A DNA stretch of 64,000 nucleotides from Glaciimonas sp. PAMC28666 (GCF_016917355.1 NZ_CP070304.1:3162001-3226000); one strand, 5' to 3'. Positions 25,954 to 36,485 are shown, counted from the stretch's first letter. Notes: a model not told the origin generated them from the sequence alone. Numbers and translations: made by a program.

Positions 25954-28311
25954 ATGGGAAGTTGTCAGCACGACCATAAGCATGACCACAAGTCTGTGTC
26001 TTCGGATAATCATGCCGGGCATGCCCACGGCCTCAGCCACGACCACGACCACAGCCACAGCCACAGCCACGACCCTATTAACAAGCACGACGTGCATGCA
26101 ATCAACGTGCCGTTTGCCAGCGCGGGAGCATTAGCTGGTAGCGCTGAGGCGGTCTTCCTGATTCAAAAGATGGATTGTCCGACCGAAGAAAAGCTTATCC
26201 GAGACCGGTTTAAAAATATGGCCGGTATCGTCGGAATGCAATTCAACCTGATCCAGCGCGAACTGACGGTGCAGCATCATCTGGATTCGGTGGCAACGAT
26301 CATCAGCTCTTTGAAGGCGCTTGATCTTGATCCCGCCTTGAAATCAGACACGCTTACAGGCATCACCGGCTTGAGTGCCGAGTTGGGCGATGGGGCTTTC
26401 AAAATTGCGCGCAGTAAATGGCTCTTGATAGGAATTTCCGGCATCGCGGCGGTCGGCTCGGAAGTCGTGGCCTGGACCAGTGGCAATGAAACTTCCTGGC
26501 TGGTAATCAGTCTGGCTTTATTGGCCATTTTTACCGGTGGTCTGGACACCTTAAAAAAGGGTTGGATTGCGTTGCGGAATTTTTCGCTGAACATGAATTT
26601 CCTGATGTCGCTGGCTGTTATCGGCGCTGCGGTAATCGGGCAATGGCCGGAAGCGGCGGTGGTGATTTTCTTGTTCGCGTTGGCTGAAATGATCGAAGCG
26701 CTGTCGTTGGATCGCGCTCGCAATGCCATCAAGGGATTGATGGCAATGGCACCGGATAAGGCAACGGTGCAGGATGCGGCCGGAAGCTGGCAGGAAATCC
26801 CCACTGAACAGGTTATCATGGCCGCATTGGTGCGAGTTAAGCCGGGTGAGCGGGTGCCGCTTGATGGCCTCATCGTGGCTGGACAGACGACGATCAATCA
26901 GGCCCCGATTACCGGCGAGAGTATGCCGGTGGTCAAACAAGCCGGGGATCAGGTGTTCGCCGGTACGATTAATGAGCGCGGCGCGTTTGAATATAAAGTG
27001 ACGGCGCTGCAAGTCAATTCGACTTTGTCGCGGATTATTAAAAGCGTGCAACAGGCGCAAGGCCAGCGCGCGCCCACGCAGCGCTTCGTGGATCAATTTG
27101 CGCAGTATTACATCCCTGCGGTGGTGATCATGGCGGTGCTGGTGGCGGTGTTGCCTCCTTTGCTGTTGAGCACCGCGTTTTATCCATGGCTTTACAAGGC
27201 TTTGGTCTTGCTGGTGATTGCTTGCCCTTGTGCGTTGGTAATTTCTACCCCGGTAACGGTGGTCAGCGGACTGGCTGCGGCGGCGAAACATGGGTTATTG
27301 ATAAAAGGCGGCGTGTATCTGGAAATGGGATGCAAGATTAAGGCGTTGGCGCTGGATAAAACCGGTACGCTGACCGTGGGCAAACCGGTTGTCACGGATT
27401 CTCAGTTGATCACCTCGCTGGCGACGAACCCGTCGGCAAACTTCACATCAGACCTCGTGCGATACCAGCTTTTGGCCGCCAGCCTTTCCCACCGCTCAGA
27501 TCATCCGGTCTCAACCGCAGTGGCGGCACATTGGCAAGCGACCAACGAGGTGGCCGATTTGCTTGCCGTAAGTGACTTTGAGGCATTAACTGGTCTGGGG
27601 GTAAAAGGCGAGATCGAGGGACAACTATTTTATCTTGGCAATCACCGCATGGTCCACGATATGGGCATCTGTAGTCCAATCCTGGAGGCGCAGCTGGCGG
27701 CGTTGGAAGTGCAGGGTAAAACCACCATCGTGTTGTGCTCCGCGACTACCCCATTATTAATGCTGGCGGTAGCCGATACGGTGCGCGATACCAGTGTGGA
27801 GGCGATTGCGCAGTTGCGCGCAATGGGCATCGCGGCGGTCATCCTTACCGGGGATAATCCTCATACCGCACAAGCAATCGGCCAAAAAGTAGGCATTACT
27901 GATGCCCGCGGTAATTTGTTGCCGGACGATAAATTAAATGCAGTCACCGATTTGATCGAGCGTTACGGTACGGTGGGGATGGTAGGCGACGGTATCAACG
28001 ATGCACCTGCGTTGGCGAAAGCAAACATTGGCTTCGCAATGGGGGCGGCTGGCACCGATACCGCGCTCGAAACGGCCGACGTGGCGTTAATGGATGATGA
28101 TTTGCGCAAGATTCCGGACTTTATACGGCTCAGCAAAAAAACGCATCATGTCTTGATGCAGAATATTACGCTGGCGCTGGGCATCAAAGCCGTATTTTTA
28201 GTGCTGGCGCTAACCGGCGAAGCAACCTTATGGATGGCGGTGTTCGCCGATATGGGCGCCAGTTTGCTGGTGGTGTTTAATGGCTTGCGACTGTTGCGGG
28301 CGCTACGTTAG
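25954..28311 (+). CDS. cadA: P1B-type heavy-metal exporting ATPase (Cd/Zn/Pb)
   Basis: A 785-residue inner-membrane efflux pump. Residues 1-50 are very His-rich (HDHSHSHSHD), a metal-binding extension. An HMA-like domain (about 62-130) carries the MDCPTEE motif with a single Cys. The transmembrane metal site is Cys424-Pro-Cys426 (IACPCALVIS), the phosphorylated residue is Asp468 (DKTGTLT), and the hinge motif GDGINDAPAL is near the C-terminus. These features define ZntA/CadA exporters. It is controlled by the divergent MerR regulator through a 19-bp-spacer promoter. Confidence 0.94.
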   Translation: MGSCQHDHKHDHKSVSSDNHAGHAHGLSHDHDHSHSHSHDPINKHDVHAINVPFASAGALAGSAEAVFLIQKMDCPTEEKLIRDRFKNMAGIVGMQFNLIQRELTVQHHLDSVATIISSLKALDLDPALKSDTLTGITGLSAELGDGAFKIARSKWLLIGISGIAAVGSEVVAWTSGNETSWLVISLALLAIFTGGLDTLKKGWIALRNFSLNMNFLMSLAVIGAAVIGQWPEAAVVIFLFALAEMIEALSLDRARNAIKGLMAMAPDKATVQDAAGSWQEIPTEQVIMAALVRVKPGERVPLDGLIVAGQTTINQAPITGESMPVVKQAGDQVFAGTINERGAFEYKVTALQVNSTLSRIIKSVQQAQGQRAPTQRFVDQFAQYYIPAVVIMAVLVAVLPPLLLSTAFYPWLYKALVLLVIACPCALVISTPVTVVSGLAAAAKHGLLIKGGVYLEMGCKIKALALDKTGTLTVGKPVVTDSQLITSLATNPSANFTSDLVRYQLLAASLSHRSDHPVSTAVAAHWQATNEVADLLAVSDFEALTGLGVKGEIEGQLFYLGNHRMVHDMGICSPILEAQLAALEVQGKTTIVLCSATTPLLMLAVADTVRDTSVEAIAQLRAMGIAAVILTGDNPHTAQAIGQKVGITDARGNLLPDDKLNAVTDLIERYGTVGMVGDGINDAPALAKANIGFAMGAAGTDTALETADVALMDDDLRKIPDFIRLSKKTHHVLMQNITLALGIKAVFLVLALTGEATLWMAVFADMGASLLVVFNGLRLLRALR

Positions 28312-28331
28312 AGTAAGAGTGACTGATGATC

Positions 28332-28349
28332 GTGACTGATAACAGTCAC
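28332..28349. other. short inverted repeat between convergent genes
   Basis: GTGACTG-ATAA-CAGTCAC lies in the 62-bp gap between the metal ATPase and the convergent S4 gene. No T-run follows directly, so termination is only possible. Confidence 0.4.
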
Positions 28350-28373
28350 CCGTACGCAGCAATAAAAAAACGC

Positions 28374-28595
28374 TTATTCCGAGGCCAACACGCGAATCTT
28401 GATATCGCCTAATGTCACTATCTGACCGGGGCGGATTTTACAGGTTTTACGTAGTTCGACATTGCCGTCTACCGAGACGTCACCGCTGGCGACAATTGCT
28501 TTGCCTGCACCACCGCTATCGCAGACACCGGTCAACTTGAGTAGCTGATTGAGTTCGACGTATTCGCCTTCGATATTAAATGTAAGCTGTTGCAT
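28374..28595 (-). CDS. ybcJ: small S4-domain RNA-binding protein (YbcJ-like)
   Basis: A 73-residue protein made almost entirely of an S4-like RNA-binding fold: YVELNQLLKLTGVCDSGGAGKAIVASGDVSVDGNVE followed by RKTCKIRPGQIV. Length and layout match YbcJ, a small cytoplasmic RNA-binding protein of poorly known role. It is convergent with the metal ATPase gene and follows the MAPEG gene on the same strand. Confidence 0.88.
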   Translation of the reverse strand: MQQLTFNIEGEYVELNQLLKLTGVCDSGGAGKAIVASGDVSVDGNVELRKTCKIRPGQIVTLGDIKIRVLASE

Positions 28596-28679
28596 ATGGA
28601 ATTCCAGTAATTGTAAAACGTAGGATAAGAAATATATTTCAGCAGGGCGGCAGCTGACCGGCGGCCTTTCAGACCGTAT

Positions 28680-29072
28680 TTAATGCCCGACTGGTGCCAT
28701 TGCCGAGAGAACAAACAGGGCGATCACTGCCGCAAAACCGATCACCCATGCGAGTGAGCGGAGGGAAGATTTATCGGTCAGATAGCACGCGGTGTAGATC
28801 AGGCGAGCCGCAATGAATACCAATGCCAGCGTGTTCAAGGTGGTTTGTGCCGCATGCACCTGATGCGCGATGATGACGCCAGCGGCGAAAAAGGGAAATG
28901 CTTCGAAATGGTTACGATGGGCAAAATCTGCGCGACGTCGCAATCCGGATTGTTTATCTAGCCAGGCCCGTGGTTCGCTATTGTCAAAATCACGTCGGCC
29001 CCATTTGGCGATAGCAACGGTACAAGGTGCCATTAATCCTGCAATTAGCACGCACCAGTAAGCGATGGTCAT
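28680..29072 (-). CDS. MAPEG-family membrane protein
   Basis: A 130-residue integral membrane protein with four predicted membrane segments and the MAPEG-type segment RADFAHRNHFEAFPFFAAGVI. MAPEG proteins include glutathione transferases and peroxidases; bacterial short members are mostly uncharacterised. Position between an S4-domain gene and ypfJ gives no functional clue. Confidence 0.85.
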   Translation of the reverse strand: MTIAYWCVLIAGLMAPCTVAIAKWGRRDFDNSEPRAWLDKQSGLRRRADFAHRNHFEAFPFFAAGVIIAHQVHAAQTTLNTLALVFIAARLIYTACYLTDKSSLRSLAWVIGFAAVIALFVLSAMAPVGH

Positions 29073-29178
29073 GGTGACTCCAAAAAAATATGCGTCGGTT
29101 TAAGAAGAGCCTGTCGGACTTGGCTCCTTGGGAAATGGTCGTCACTTGTAACGACGACCGGGTGAAAGCTCTGGCAGG

Positions 29179-30063
29179 TTACAGCATTTGCGTATCGAAA
29201 GTGTTACAAGCTGCGACTTGACCGTTAGCAAGACCTTGTTTAAACCAGCGTACCCGTTGTGCGGAAGTGCCATGCGTAAAAGAGTCCGGCACGATCCGGC
29301 CCTGCGCCTTCTGCTGCAAAGCGTCATCGCCGATGGCGTTGGCAGCGTTCAATGCGGCCTCGACGTCGCCTTGTTCCAGAATTTTGCGTTCCTGGTTGGC
29401 GTGGAACGCCCATACCCCTGCCAGGCAGTCAGCCTGCAATTCCAGTTTAACCGACAGGGCGTTGGCCTGGATTTCGGTTGCCTGGCGGCGGGCTTTATCC
29501 ACTTTTCCCATTATTCCGAGCAGATTTTGCACATGGTGGCCGACTTCATGCGCGATGACGTAGGCTTGGGCGAAATCCCCGGAGACGTTGAAGCGTTGCT
29601 TCATCATTTGGAAAAAAGTCAGGTCAATGTAGACTTTCTGATCGCCAGGGCAATAGAACGGGCCGGTAGCGGTTTGACCAGTACCGCAGGCGGTCGGCGT
29701 TGCGCCGGAGAACAGCACTAACTTGGGTGCAGCATAGGTTTTGCCGCCGTTACGGAAAATCTCGGTCCAGACGTCTTCCGTGTCCGCTAATACCGTTGAG
29801 ACAAATCGCGTGGTCTGGTCGGTTGCAGGAGGGGCAAGGGCCGGGCCTTGTTGTTGAGAGTGAAGCGGTGGACCGCCGCCACCGCTCAGCAGATTAATGA
29901 CCGTCATTGGGCTGACACCGAAGAAATACGACGCCACCAGCGCAATGACAATGGTCCCGATCCCAATTGATCGACCACCTCCGAAGCCGCCGATGCCACC
30001 GCCACCGCTTTCATTGCGGCGGTCCTCCACATTGTCACTTTCCCTATTTCCGTCCCATTTCAT
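29179..30063 (-). CDS. ypfJ: YpfJ-family putative zinc metallopeptidase
   Basis: A 294-residue protein. Start ATG 30063 is chosen because GGGAGA lies just upstream and the chain then begins [16 protein letters not shown], typical of YpfJ. A Gly-rich stretch and one membrane segment (about 33-55) anchor it. The zinc-peptidase motif [12 protein letters not shown] is present, with a downstream Glu-containing segment [13 protein letters not shown]. The family is annotated as neutral zinc metallopeptidase but its substrate is unknown. Confidence 0.9.
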   Translation of the reverse strand: MKWDGNRESDNVEDRRNESGGGGIGGFGGGRSIGIGTIVIALVASYFFGVSPMTVINLLSGGGGPPLHSQQQGPALAPPATDQTTRFVSTVLADTEDVWTEIFRNGGKTYAAPKLVLFSGATPTACGTGQTATGPFYCPGDQKVYIDLTFFQMMKQRFNVSGDFAQAYVIAHEVGHHVQNLLGIMGKVDKARRQATEIQANALSVKLELQADCLAGVWAFHANQERKILEQGDVEAALNAANAIGDDALQQKAQGRIVPDSFTHGTSAQRVRWFKQGLANGQVAACNTFDTQML

Positions 30064-30513
30064 GGCGATCTCCCTGAACGATGTCTGCACGATTTTAACG
30101 GAATATTGATGCGGCAAGGTACCGAAAATTTCCTACTTGAGCACTCTTTATATGTGTTTTTGATAAGTAATATTGTCGCACCGGTTTCACCTTGCCACCC
30201 CGCGAAACACACAATCTTTAATCTATCCGCAATATTAAATTGATAGCTTAGTTAGCTTTTCATACACTCAATTGATGGCGCGTGCATCTGAATTCCCAGG
30301 TTGACTTGGTTCGCTTGCACCTAACGCACCTAACTTAGTCTGATTTAGTTGAACTTTTGCCTAGTGGCAAGGGACCAACGTCAATAGGCTTGAAGCGGTC
30401 ATAAAACTGCGTAAAGCGGTGGATGAGGGTTTATCTATTACATGTGCCGAGTATCGATGAAGCAGGCGCTCGATTTCGAAGGCATTGTCGCAAAACATTA
30501 ATGAGGAGAAAGC
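30064..30513. other. intergenic region upstream of fadE
   Basis: 450 bp between the divergent ypfJ and fadE genes. It holds both promoters in principle, but I found no strong -35/-10 pair or operator. A short direct repeat CACCTAACGCACCTAAC occurs near 30318-30334. No coding frame is convincing. Confidence 0.4.
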
Positions 30514-33033
30514 ATGATTTATTGGATCGCAGCGCTGATCATTGTTGGTATCGGACTCATGACTTTGCGCGTCAGCGCGTTGATCTGGCTGGTTGCAATA
30601 GCGCTTTGGATCGCAGCGGGTTTTGAGTTGGCGCGGATTGGCCTGTTAGCGACCATTTTGTTGACGTTGTTATTGTTTGTGCCTGCGTTGATCGTTGCGC
30701 TTAAACCACTGCGGGTGCGCCTGCTGACCAAGCCGATTCTGAAGGTGTTTAAAAGGATCCTTCCGCGTATGTCGCAAACCGAACGGGATGCGATTGAAGC
30801 GGGAACGATCTGGTGGGATGCCGAATTGTTTTCCGGTAAGCCGGAGTGGACGAAACTGCTTTCCATGGCACCGCCAGCCTTAAGTGAGGAAGAGCAGGCA
30901 TTTCTGGATAATGAAGTCGAGCAGCTATGCGGCTTGCTTACCGACTGGGAAACGACGGAAGTCTGGCAAGATTTGCCGCCGCATGCGTGGCAGTTTATCA
31001 AGGATAAAGGCTTTCTGGGAATGATCATTCCCAAGCAGTATGGCGGTAAGGCTTTCTCCGCTTATATGCATTCCCAAGTCATCATGAAGCTATCGTCGCA
31101 TTGTTCGGCAGCGGCTATTTCAGTGATGGTGCCAAACTCACTAGGCCCAGCAGAATTATTGCTGGAATACGGCACTGATGCGCAGAAAGAACATTATTTG
31201 CCGCGCCTGGCGGCAGGTGATGAAATCCCTTGTTTTGCGTTAACCAGCCCCTATGCCGGTTCCGATGCGGCTGCGATTCCCGATGTTGGGGTGGTGTGTC
31301 AAGGTATGCACGATGGACAGCCGACGTTGGGCTTTCGCGTCACCTGGGACAAGCGCTATATTACTTTAGGACCAATAGCCACGGTGTTAGGGCTGGCATT
31401 CAGGGTGCATGATCCAGACGGGTTATTGTCGTCTGAGGGTACCTTCGACGTGCATGGAGAGGGCGATCTGGGCATTACCTGCGCCTTGATACCTACCAAC
31501 CACCCGGGCGTCGTTACGGGGCGTCGTCACTGGCCTTTGGATGCAGTATTTCAAAATGGGCCGACCTCCGGCAAGGACGTTTTTATCCCGCTCGACTGGG
31601 TCATTGGCGGCAGTGCGCAGATTGGCAAGGGCTGGCGTATGTTAATGGAGTGTCTGGCCGCTGGCCGGGCGATATCGCTTCCCTCTTCGACGGTAGGATT
31701 TTCAAAGCTGGCGGTGCGCGGCACCAGCGCCTATGCGGCGATGCGCAACCAGTTCAAAATTCCGATAGGCAAGTTTGAGGGCATTCATGAAATGCTGGCA
31801 CGGATGGGCGGCAATCTGTATTTGATTGATGCGACGCGCAGATTGTCGGCGATGGCGGTGGATAGCGGCGAGAAGCCTTCGGTGATCTCGGCGATATCCA
31901 AATATCACGTGACCGAACGCGGGCGCGTGATTGTGAATGCTGGTATGGATATACTGGGCGGCAAAGGTATCTGCATGGGACCGAATAATTTTCTGGCGCG
32001 TACTTATCAACAGGTTCCGATTGCGATCACGGTGGAAGGGGCAAATATCCTGACGCGCTGTCTGATTATTTTCGGACAGGGGGCGATACGTTGTCATCCC
32101 TATGTGCTGAAAGAAATGACCGCTGCAGGGGAGCCGGACGAGGCCAAAGCGCTACAAGATTTCGATCAGGCTTTTTTCGGACATTGCAGTTTTGTTTTCG
32201 CTAATTTCGCCCGCACCCTGTTGGGTGGAATCTCGGCAGGAACGTGGTTGCCTGCGCCCAAAGCCGCACCGGTCGAGCTGCGCCATTTTTATCGTGCGGT
32301 GAATCGACTGTCAGCGGCATTTGCGTTATTGAGCGATGCATCGATGTTTGTTCTGGGCGGTTCGCTCAAATTCCGAGAACGGATTTCGGCCAGATTAGGT
32401 GATGTGCTATCGCAACTCTATCTGGTGTCGAGTGTCCTGAAGCGTTATGAAGACGACGGTCGTCAACAAGACGATTTGCCCTATGTGCATTGGGCTGCAC
32501 AGGATGCGTTGCATCAGGCGCAAGAGGCCTGTCTGGGTGTGTTGGCGAACTATCCGAACCGCGTTTTGGCATGGTTGTTGCGGCTGGTTGCCTTTCCGTT
32601 CGGGCTGTCTTATTGCAAGCCATCTGATGCGCTCGACAGCACGCTGGCACGTGCGATGCAAACCGATGGCCCCGGCCGTGACCGCCTGATCGCCGATATT
32701 TTCTTACCGGAGCCTACGCAATCGCCAACTGCTTATGGCGAACTGGCGTTTAAGTTAATCCCCGCAGTGAATGCAATTGAAGCCCGCCTGAAGCCAGCGA
32801 TCAGGGAGGGCGCTCTGGCACCGATACCGCAAAGTTTGATAGAAATGCACGAATGGATAGAGGTGGCATTGGTCGGGGGATTTATTACCGAGGAGGAGAA
32901 TGCGGTATTAAGCGATTTTGCGCATTGTGGTGACATCAGTGTGCAGGTTGATGATTTTCCGCAAGATTTGAATCGGCTTGAGGCACTTCAAAAAAGGCAT
33001 CAACTGAGCCAGCTTCAGCAATATCATCAATGA
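30514..33033 (+). CDS. fadE: membrane-associated acyl-CoA dehydrogenase FadE
   Basis: An 839-residue fatty-acyl-CoA dehydrogenase of the large FadE type (E. coli 814). The first 65 residues contain two hydrophobic segments. The FAD-dependent dehydrogenase core follows (about 130-500), with PCFALTSPYAGSDAA and the arginine-rich CoA-binding segments, then the long C-terminal DUF1974 region. It catalyses the first oxidation of beta-oxidation. The ATG at 30514 is preceded by GAGGAGAAAGC. The rest of the pathway is not in the window. Confidence 0.93.
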   Translation: MIYWIAALIIVGIGLMTLRVSALIWLVAIALWIAAGFELARIGLLATILLTLLLFVPALIVALKPLRVRLLTKPILKVFKRILPRMSQTERDAIEAGTIWWDAELFSGKPEWTKLLSMAPPALSEEEQAFLDNEVEQLCGLLTDWETTEVWQDLPPHAWQFIKDKGFLGMIIPKQYGGKAFSAYMHSQVIMKLSSHCSAAAISVMVPNSLGPAELLLEYGTDAQKEHYLPRLAAGDEIPCFALTSPYAGSDAAAIPDVGVVCQGMHDGQPTLGFRVTWDKRYITLGPIATVLGLAFRVHDPDGLLSSEGTFDVHGEGDLGITCALIPTNHPGVVTGRRHWPLDAVFQNGPTSGKDVFIPLDWVIGGSAQIGKGWRMLMECLAAGRAISLPSSTVGFSKLAVRGTSAYAAMRNQFKIPIGKFEGIHEMLARMGGNLYLIDATRRLSAMAVDSGEKPSVISAISKYHVTERGRVIVNAGMDILGGKGICMGPNNFLARTYQQVPIAITVEGANILTRCLIIFGQGAIRCHPYVLKEMTAAGEPDEAKALQDFDQAFFGHCSFVFANFARTLLGGISAGTWLPAPKAAPVELRHFYRAVNRLSAAFALLSDASMFVLGGSLKFRERISARLGDVLSQLYLVSSVLKRYEDDGRQQDDLPYVHWAAQDALHQAQEACLGVLANYPNRVLAWLLRLVAFPFGLSYCKPSDALDSTLARAMQTDGPGRDRLIADIFLPEPTQSPTAYGELAFKLIPAVNAIEARLKPAIREGALAPIPQSLIEMHEWIEVALVGGFITEEENAVLSDFAHCGDISVQVDDFPQDLNRLEALQKRHQLSQLQQYHQ

Positions 33034-33221
33034 TGGCGCATCGGATCGAATGGCGCGGTCAGAGGGGGGGAATCGACCGCTTATTCAGCAAATTAGTGCA
33101 GCAAATTCGTCTGACGGGAACTGCAGGAAAAGAGCCAAAAACAGCAGCAAATAAGGCGCAGATAAAACGTAAAGATCACGGCAAGAGAAATACCAACGAT
33201 AGTCTTAAATAGAAACTAATC

Positions 33222-33758
33222 ATGACCACACTCACAAAAATGGGCGTCCGATTGCGTCCCCTGGAACGCAACGACCTGCATTTCGTCCATCAACTCGACA
33301 ACAACAGTCACATCATGCGGTATTGGTTCGAAGAGCCGTATGAAGCCTATGTCGAGCTGGTGCAACTCTACGATCAACACGTTCACGATCAGGGCGAACG
33401 GCGATTTATCCTTGAGAGCGACGCCAGTGAAATGGTCGGATTGGTGGAGTTGGTGGAAATCAATTATATTCACCGCCGCGCAGAATTTCAGATCATCGTC
33501 GCGCCCGCAGCGCAGGGGAAAGGGTATGCAGAACTTGCTTGCCGGCTAGCGATTGAATACGCATTTTGCGTGCTCAATCTTTATAAACTTTATCTTTACG
33601 TCGATAAAGAGAATCACAAGGCGATTCATATTTACGATAAATGCGGTTTCGCACTTGAGAGCGAATTACGTAGCGAATTTTTCGTCAACGGTGAATATCG
33701 CGATGCGATTCGAATGTGCATGTTTCAAGTCGAATATCTGGAAAAGCGTCAGCGGTGA
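33222..33758 (+). CDS. speG: spermidine N1-acetyltransferase
   Basis: A 178-residue GNAT acetyltransferase of SpeG length. It starts with a short [19 protein letters not shown] segment, has the SpeG-type [11 protein letters not shown] loop, and the acetyl-CoA site QGKGYAELA. It acetylates spermidine/spermine in the cytoplasm, detoxifying excess polyamine. No polyamine genes are adjacent. Confidence 0.9.
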   Translation: MTTLTKMGVRLRPLERNDLHFVHQLDNNSHIMRYWFEEPYEAYVELVQLYDQHVHDQGERRFILESDASEMVGLVELVEINYIHRRAEFQIIVAPAAQGKGYAELACRLAIEYAFCVLNLYKLYLYVDKENHKAIHIYDKCGFALESELRSEFFVNGEYRDAIRMCMFQVEYLEKRQR

Positions 33759-33790
33759 GTAAAGGACACTAGAGCGTTGAATCGGTGAAT

Positions 33791-33814
33791 ATCGTTGAAT
33801 CGTTGAATCGTTGA
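33791..33814. repeat. 8-bp tandem repeat, three copies
   Basis: ATCGTTGA three times in a row, with degenerate copies just before (GCGTTGAATCGGTGAAT). It lies between speG and the convergent exonuclease gene. Confidence 0.75.
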
Positions 33815-33959
33815 ATCAACGGACCGTTGATTTGCCCGCGAAAGACTGGCGGACCCATCAACGGCGAGTCGCTGAATAACGCGCTACCTCGGACAGATTC
33901 TGCGGCCGGGTACCTAATTGATACCAGGCTGCGCACTCCTTGGACGATGCTGATAGGCC

Positions 33960-35393
33960 TTAGTCCCTTTCAGGCGCGATCATTTCGACATAATCGTACA
34001 GCTCTCCCAGTATCTCCTCGCCGCGCTCGTCGGCGGTCTCTGACAGGGCATCGATTGAGGCAAAAAAGTCATCGATATTCCGTGCGCCGCCTTTGCCGTC
34101 AAACAGACGTGCGGCACGATGCTCTTCCCATCGCTGAGTTTCTGGTTCCGATAAGGTTTGTGGGAAATTCCTGGCGCGATACCGGAACAACAATTCTTCC
34201 AGCCGCAGATCGTCAAATTGTGGCGTTGCGAGAGCCAGTTTTTGTGGGGGCATGGCCCTTAAATCAGTCAGAGTGCGGCGATCCCCATTTCCAATAAAGC
34301 CGCCGTATAAATCTTCATCGACATCCATCGGGCCTTCAGCGGGGCGCTGGAATACTTGCTTCCATAGCATAGTCAGATCCGGCGCGCGCGCGGCGATTTC
34401 GGCGTGCGACAGCGCTAGTGCGCGGTCAACACCCCATTTGGCGGTCATTTCCGGTGACAGCGTTTTCAAATTACCGATGACCATAGGCGATTTGTTCATG
34501 TGTATGGACTTCAACGGCAAGCGGGTCATTCCCTCCGGTAAATCCGCGGTTTTACTAAACAGCCGTGTGCGCACGATGTCTGGATCCAGGTCGAATAATT
34601 CACTTGGATCAAAAGCCAGATTCCAGGCCAAAATCTCATTCTTGTTGGTTGGATGCACCCCTAGCGGCCACATTAAGGCCACGCACCCTTGCTCCGCCGG
34701 AAACATGCCAGAAATATGCAGGAACGGTTTTTTTGTGGTCAGGCCCAGCTCAACAGCGACCCGGTCTTTTTTATGTAGCCCAAGACAAAACTCGAATAAT
34801 TTGGGTTGATGTTCACGGATCAACCGGGCCAGAGCGATGGTGGCGCGAACGTCCGACAGCGCGTCATGCGCAGCTTCATGGCTCAGCCCATTGGCGGCGG
34901 TTAGATGTTCCAGGCGAAAACTAGGCCGACCTTCGTCGTTGATGGGCCACGTTATGCCATCCGGGCGCAGCGCATAGGCAGTCCGCACAACATCCAGGAT
35001 ATCCCAGCGCCCGCAATTATTTTGCCATTCGCGGGCGTAAGGATCAATCAGATTGCGCCAGAACATGAAACGTGTGATTTCATCGTCGAAACGAATCGTG
35101 TTGTATCCGACACCGATCGTGCCTTCTTTGGAAAAAGCGCGTTCAATCTCGGCCGCAAATTGAAATTCCGGAACACCGCGCTCAAGGCATTGCTGTGGCG
35201 TGATATGCGTGATCAGGCAAGATTGCGGATCAGGCAAAAAATCTGGTGCGGGTTTGCAATAAAGCATGATCGGATCGCCGATTTCGTTCAATTCGGCATC
35301 TGTGCGAATCGCGGCAAATTGCGCCGGGCGGTCACGTCGCGGTTGTGCCCCAAAAGTTTCGTAGTCGTGCCAGAGAAAGGTGTGATTGGACAT
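33960..35393 (-). CDS. sbcB: exodeoxyribonuclease I
   Basis: A 477-residue 3'-5' single-strand DNA exonuclease, close to E. coli ExoI (475). The DEDDh exonuclease start WHDYETFGAQPRRDRPAQFA supplies the first Asp and Glu; the Ile-Arg-Phe-Asp segment (NTIRFDDEITRFMFWRN) and the EAAHDALSDVRATIALARL segment supply the others. An SH3-like extended domain and helical C-terminus follow. I start at ATG 35393, where the family similarity begins; an in-frame ATG at 35450 would add 19 residues. Neither has a strong RBS. Confidence 0.93.
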   Translation of the reverse strand: MSNHTFLWHDYETFGAQPRRDRPAQFAAIRTDAELNEIGDPIMLYCKPAPDFLPDPQSCLITHITPQQCLERGVPEFQFAAEIERAFSKEGTIGVGYNTIRFDDEITRFMFWRNLIDPYAREWQNNCGRWDILDVVRTAYALRPDGITWPINDEGRPSFRLEHLTAANGLSHEAAHDALSDVRATIALARLIREHQPKLFEFCLGLHKKDRVAVELGLTTKKPFLHISGMFPAEQGCVALMWPLGVHPTNKNEILAWNLAFDPSELFDLDPDIVRTRLFSKTADLPEGMTRLPLKSIHMNKSPMVIGNLKTLSPEMTAKWGVDRALALSHAEIAARAPDLTMLWKQVFQRPAEGPMDVDEDLYGGFIGNGDRRTLTDLRAMPPQKLALATPQFDDLRLEELLFRYRARNFPQTLSEPETQRWEEHRAARLFDGKGGARNIDDFFASIDALSETADERGEEILGELYDYVEMIAPERD

Positions 35394-35663
35394 CAATAGT
35401 GGTTTTGAATGGGAGGGTTGAGCAGAAATAAAAGAGTAAGTGTCGCACAACGAATAGGGCTTTTATATCAAAACCCCTTTTTATACAACAATTGAAGCAT
35501 CCTACTAAAAACGATGAAAAAGGTGAATTAGCCCACGGAATTCATCAAGCTGATAACTGCTATTGCGATTCGAAATTGGCGTTTTTCCCTGTAAACGCTA
35601 TTGTGATGGTGCGCCGCAACAATTGTATGCCGTTTGCGGTAATTACTGAAACAGGAAAATATC

Positions 35664-35888
35664 ATGTCTACGATGACCATTAGCAGCACCAATGCAACAC
35701 AACCAAGCAGCATTTTTAGCACTATCGCATCCTTCTTCAAGCGCATCGGTAACGCGTATGAACTATCGGAAGCAGCTCGTAAAGAAGCGTATTTGTCCGA
35801 AGCCGCCGATTTGTATGATCTGGAATACCGCATTCGTCAACTGGATCGCGAAACTGTACAGTCAGCAGCCTGGATGAAGGGTTACTAA
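35664..35888 (+). CDS. DUF3563-family small protein
   Basis: A 74-residue protein whose C-terminal half (EAYLSEAADLYDLEYRIRQLDRE) fits the DUF3563 pattern found in many Betaproteobacteria. The N-terminal 25 residues are Ser/Thr-rich. No function is known. AGGA lies upstream of ATG 35664. Confidence 0.78.
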   Translation: MSTMTISSTNATQPSSIFSTIASFFKRIGNAYELSEAARKEAYLSEAADLYDLEYRIRQLDRETVQSAAWMKGY

Positions 35889-36144
35889 TCTTTTTTGATT
35901 AGTGATTAGCACTACAGGAACAACTTTCCTGAAGAAGATGCAGTATAAAGTATCAGTTTGCATGGTCGTACGTTTTGTTGAGCTCCAATGGCGCAGTTGA
36001 TTCGAAGATCGGCATCGATCGCCAACAACGGCAACCGCAATCAGTCAGATGTGCAACACGTGATCGCAACCGCGTACCCGGTATTCCTTAGGGCACGCTT
36101 TGCTGACCATCGTTGCAGATCCTGATGAAACTTACCTGACTGTC

Positions 36145-36447
36145 TTAGTTCGACTTTGCCAACAGCGAGAAATGCTCGACTGTTGGCGGTACGGCAAAAA
36201 ACGGTCCAACAATTCCCCGCCACTCGGCAAATGCTGCAGACTCGCGAAAATCTATTGTGTGGTTTTCCAATGTCTCCCAATAAATCATCACTACGTAACG
36301 TTCTGGTGAATCAATTCCCTTGTTTATTTTGAAGCCCGAAAAGCCTTTGGCTTTACTGATTACTTCCGTCAAGCCACGTTGAATCGCTATATCAAAATCG
36401 GCCTGCTTGCCAGGTTGGATGCGGATGTCTGCGAGTTCAAGAATCAT
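36145..36447 (-). CDS. antibiotic biosynthesis monooxygenase-like (ABM) protein
   Basis: A 100-residue ferredoxin-like fold protein beginning MILELADIRIQPGKQADF. The pattern RYVVMIYWETLENHTIDFRES is typical of ABM/YgiN-type monooxygenases or quinol-handling proteins. The ATG at 36447 is chosen for GGAGG immediately upstream (GGAGGCAACATG); an in-frame extension to 36591 consists of short repeats and is not supported. Substrate is unknown. Confidence 0.85.
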   Translation of the reverse strand: MILELADIRIQPGKQADFDIAIQRGLTEVISKAKGFSGFKINKGIDSPERYVVMIYWETLENHTIDFRESAAFAEWRGIVGPFFAVPPTVEHFSLLAKSN

Positions 36448-36461
36448 GTTGCCTCCGTATA

Positions 36462-36485
36462 TTAGGTGAGAGTCTAGTTGAGAGT
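36462..36485. repeat. two-copy direct repeat upstream of the monooxygenase gene
   Basis: TGAGAGTCTAG occurs twice almost in tandem, followed by a degenerate copy GTGTGAATC. Confidence 0.6.

Noticed and set aside
26551-27291. 246-residue antisense frame within the metal ATPase
   Set aside because: Composition (Arg/His/Gln-rich) and position show it is a shadow of cadA.
30423-30626. 67-residue frame overlapping the fadE start
   Set aside because: It overlaps the well-supported fadE start in another frame.
33030-33212. 60-residue basic frame overlapping the fadE stop
   Set aside because: No ribosome binding site and composition like translated noncoding DNA.
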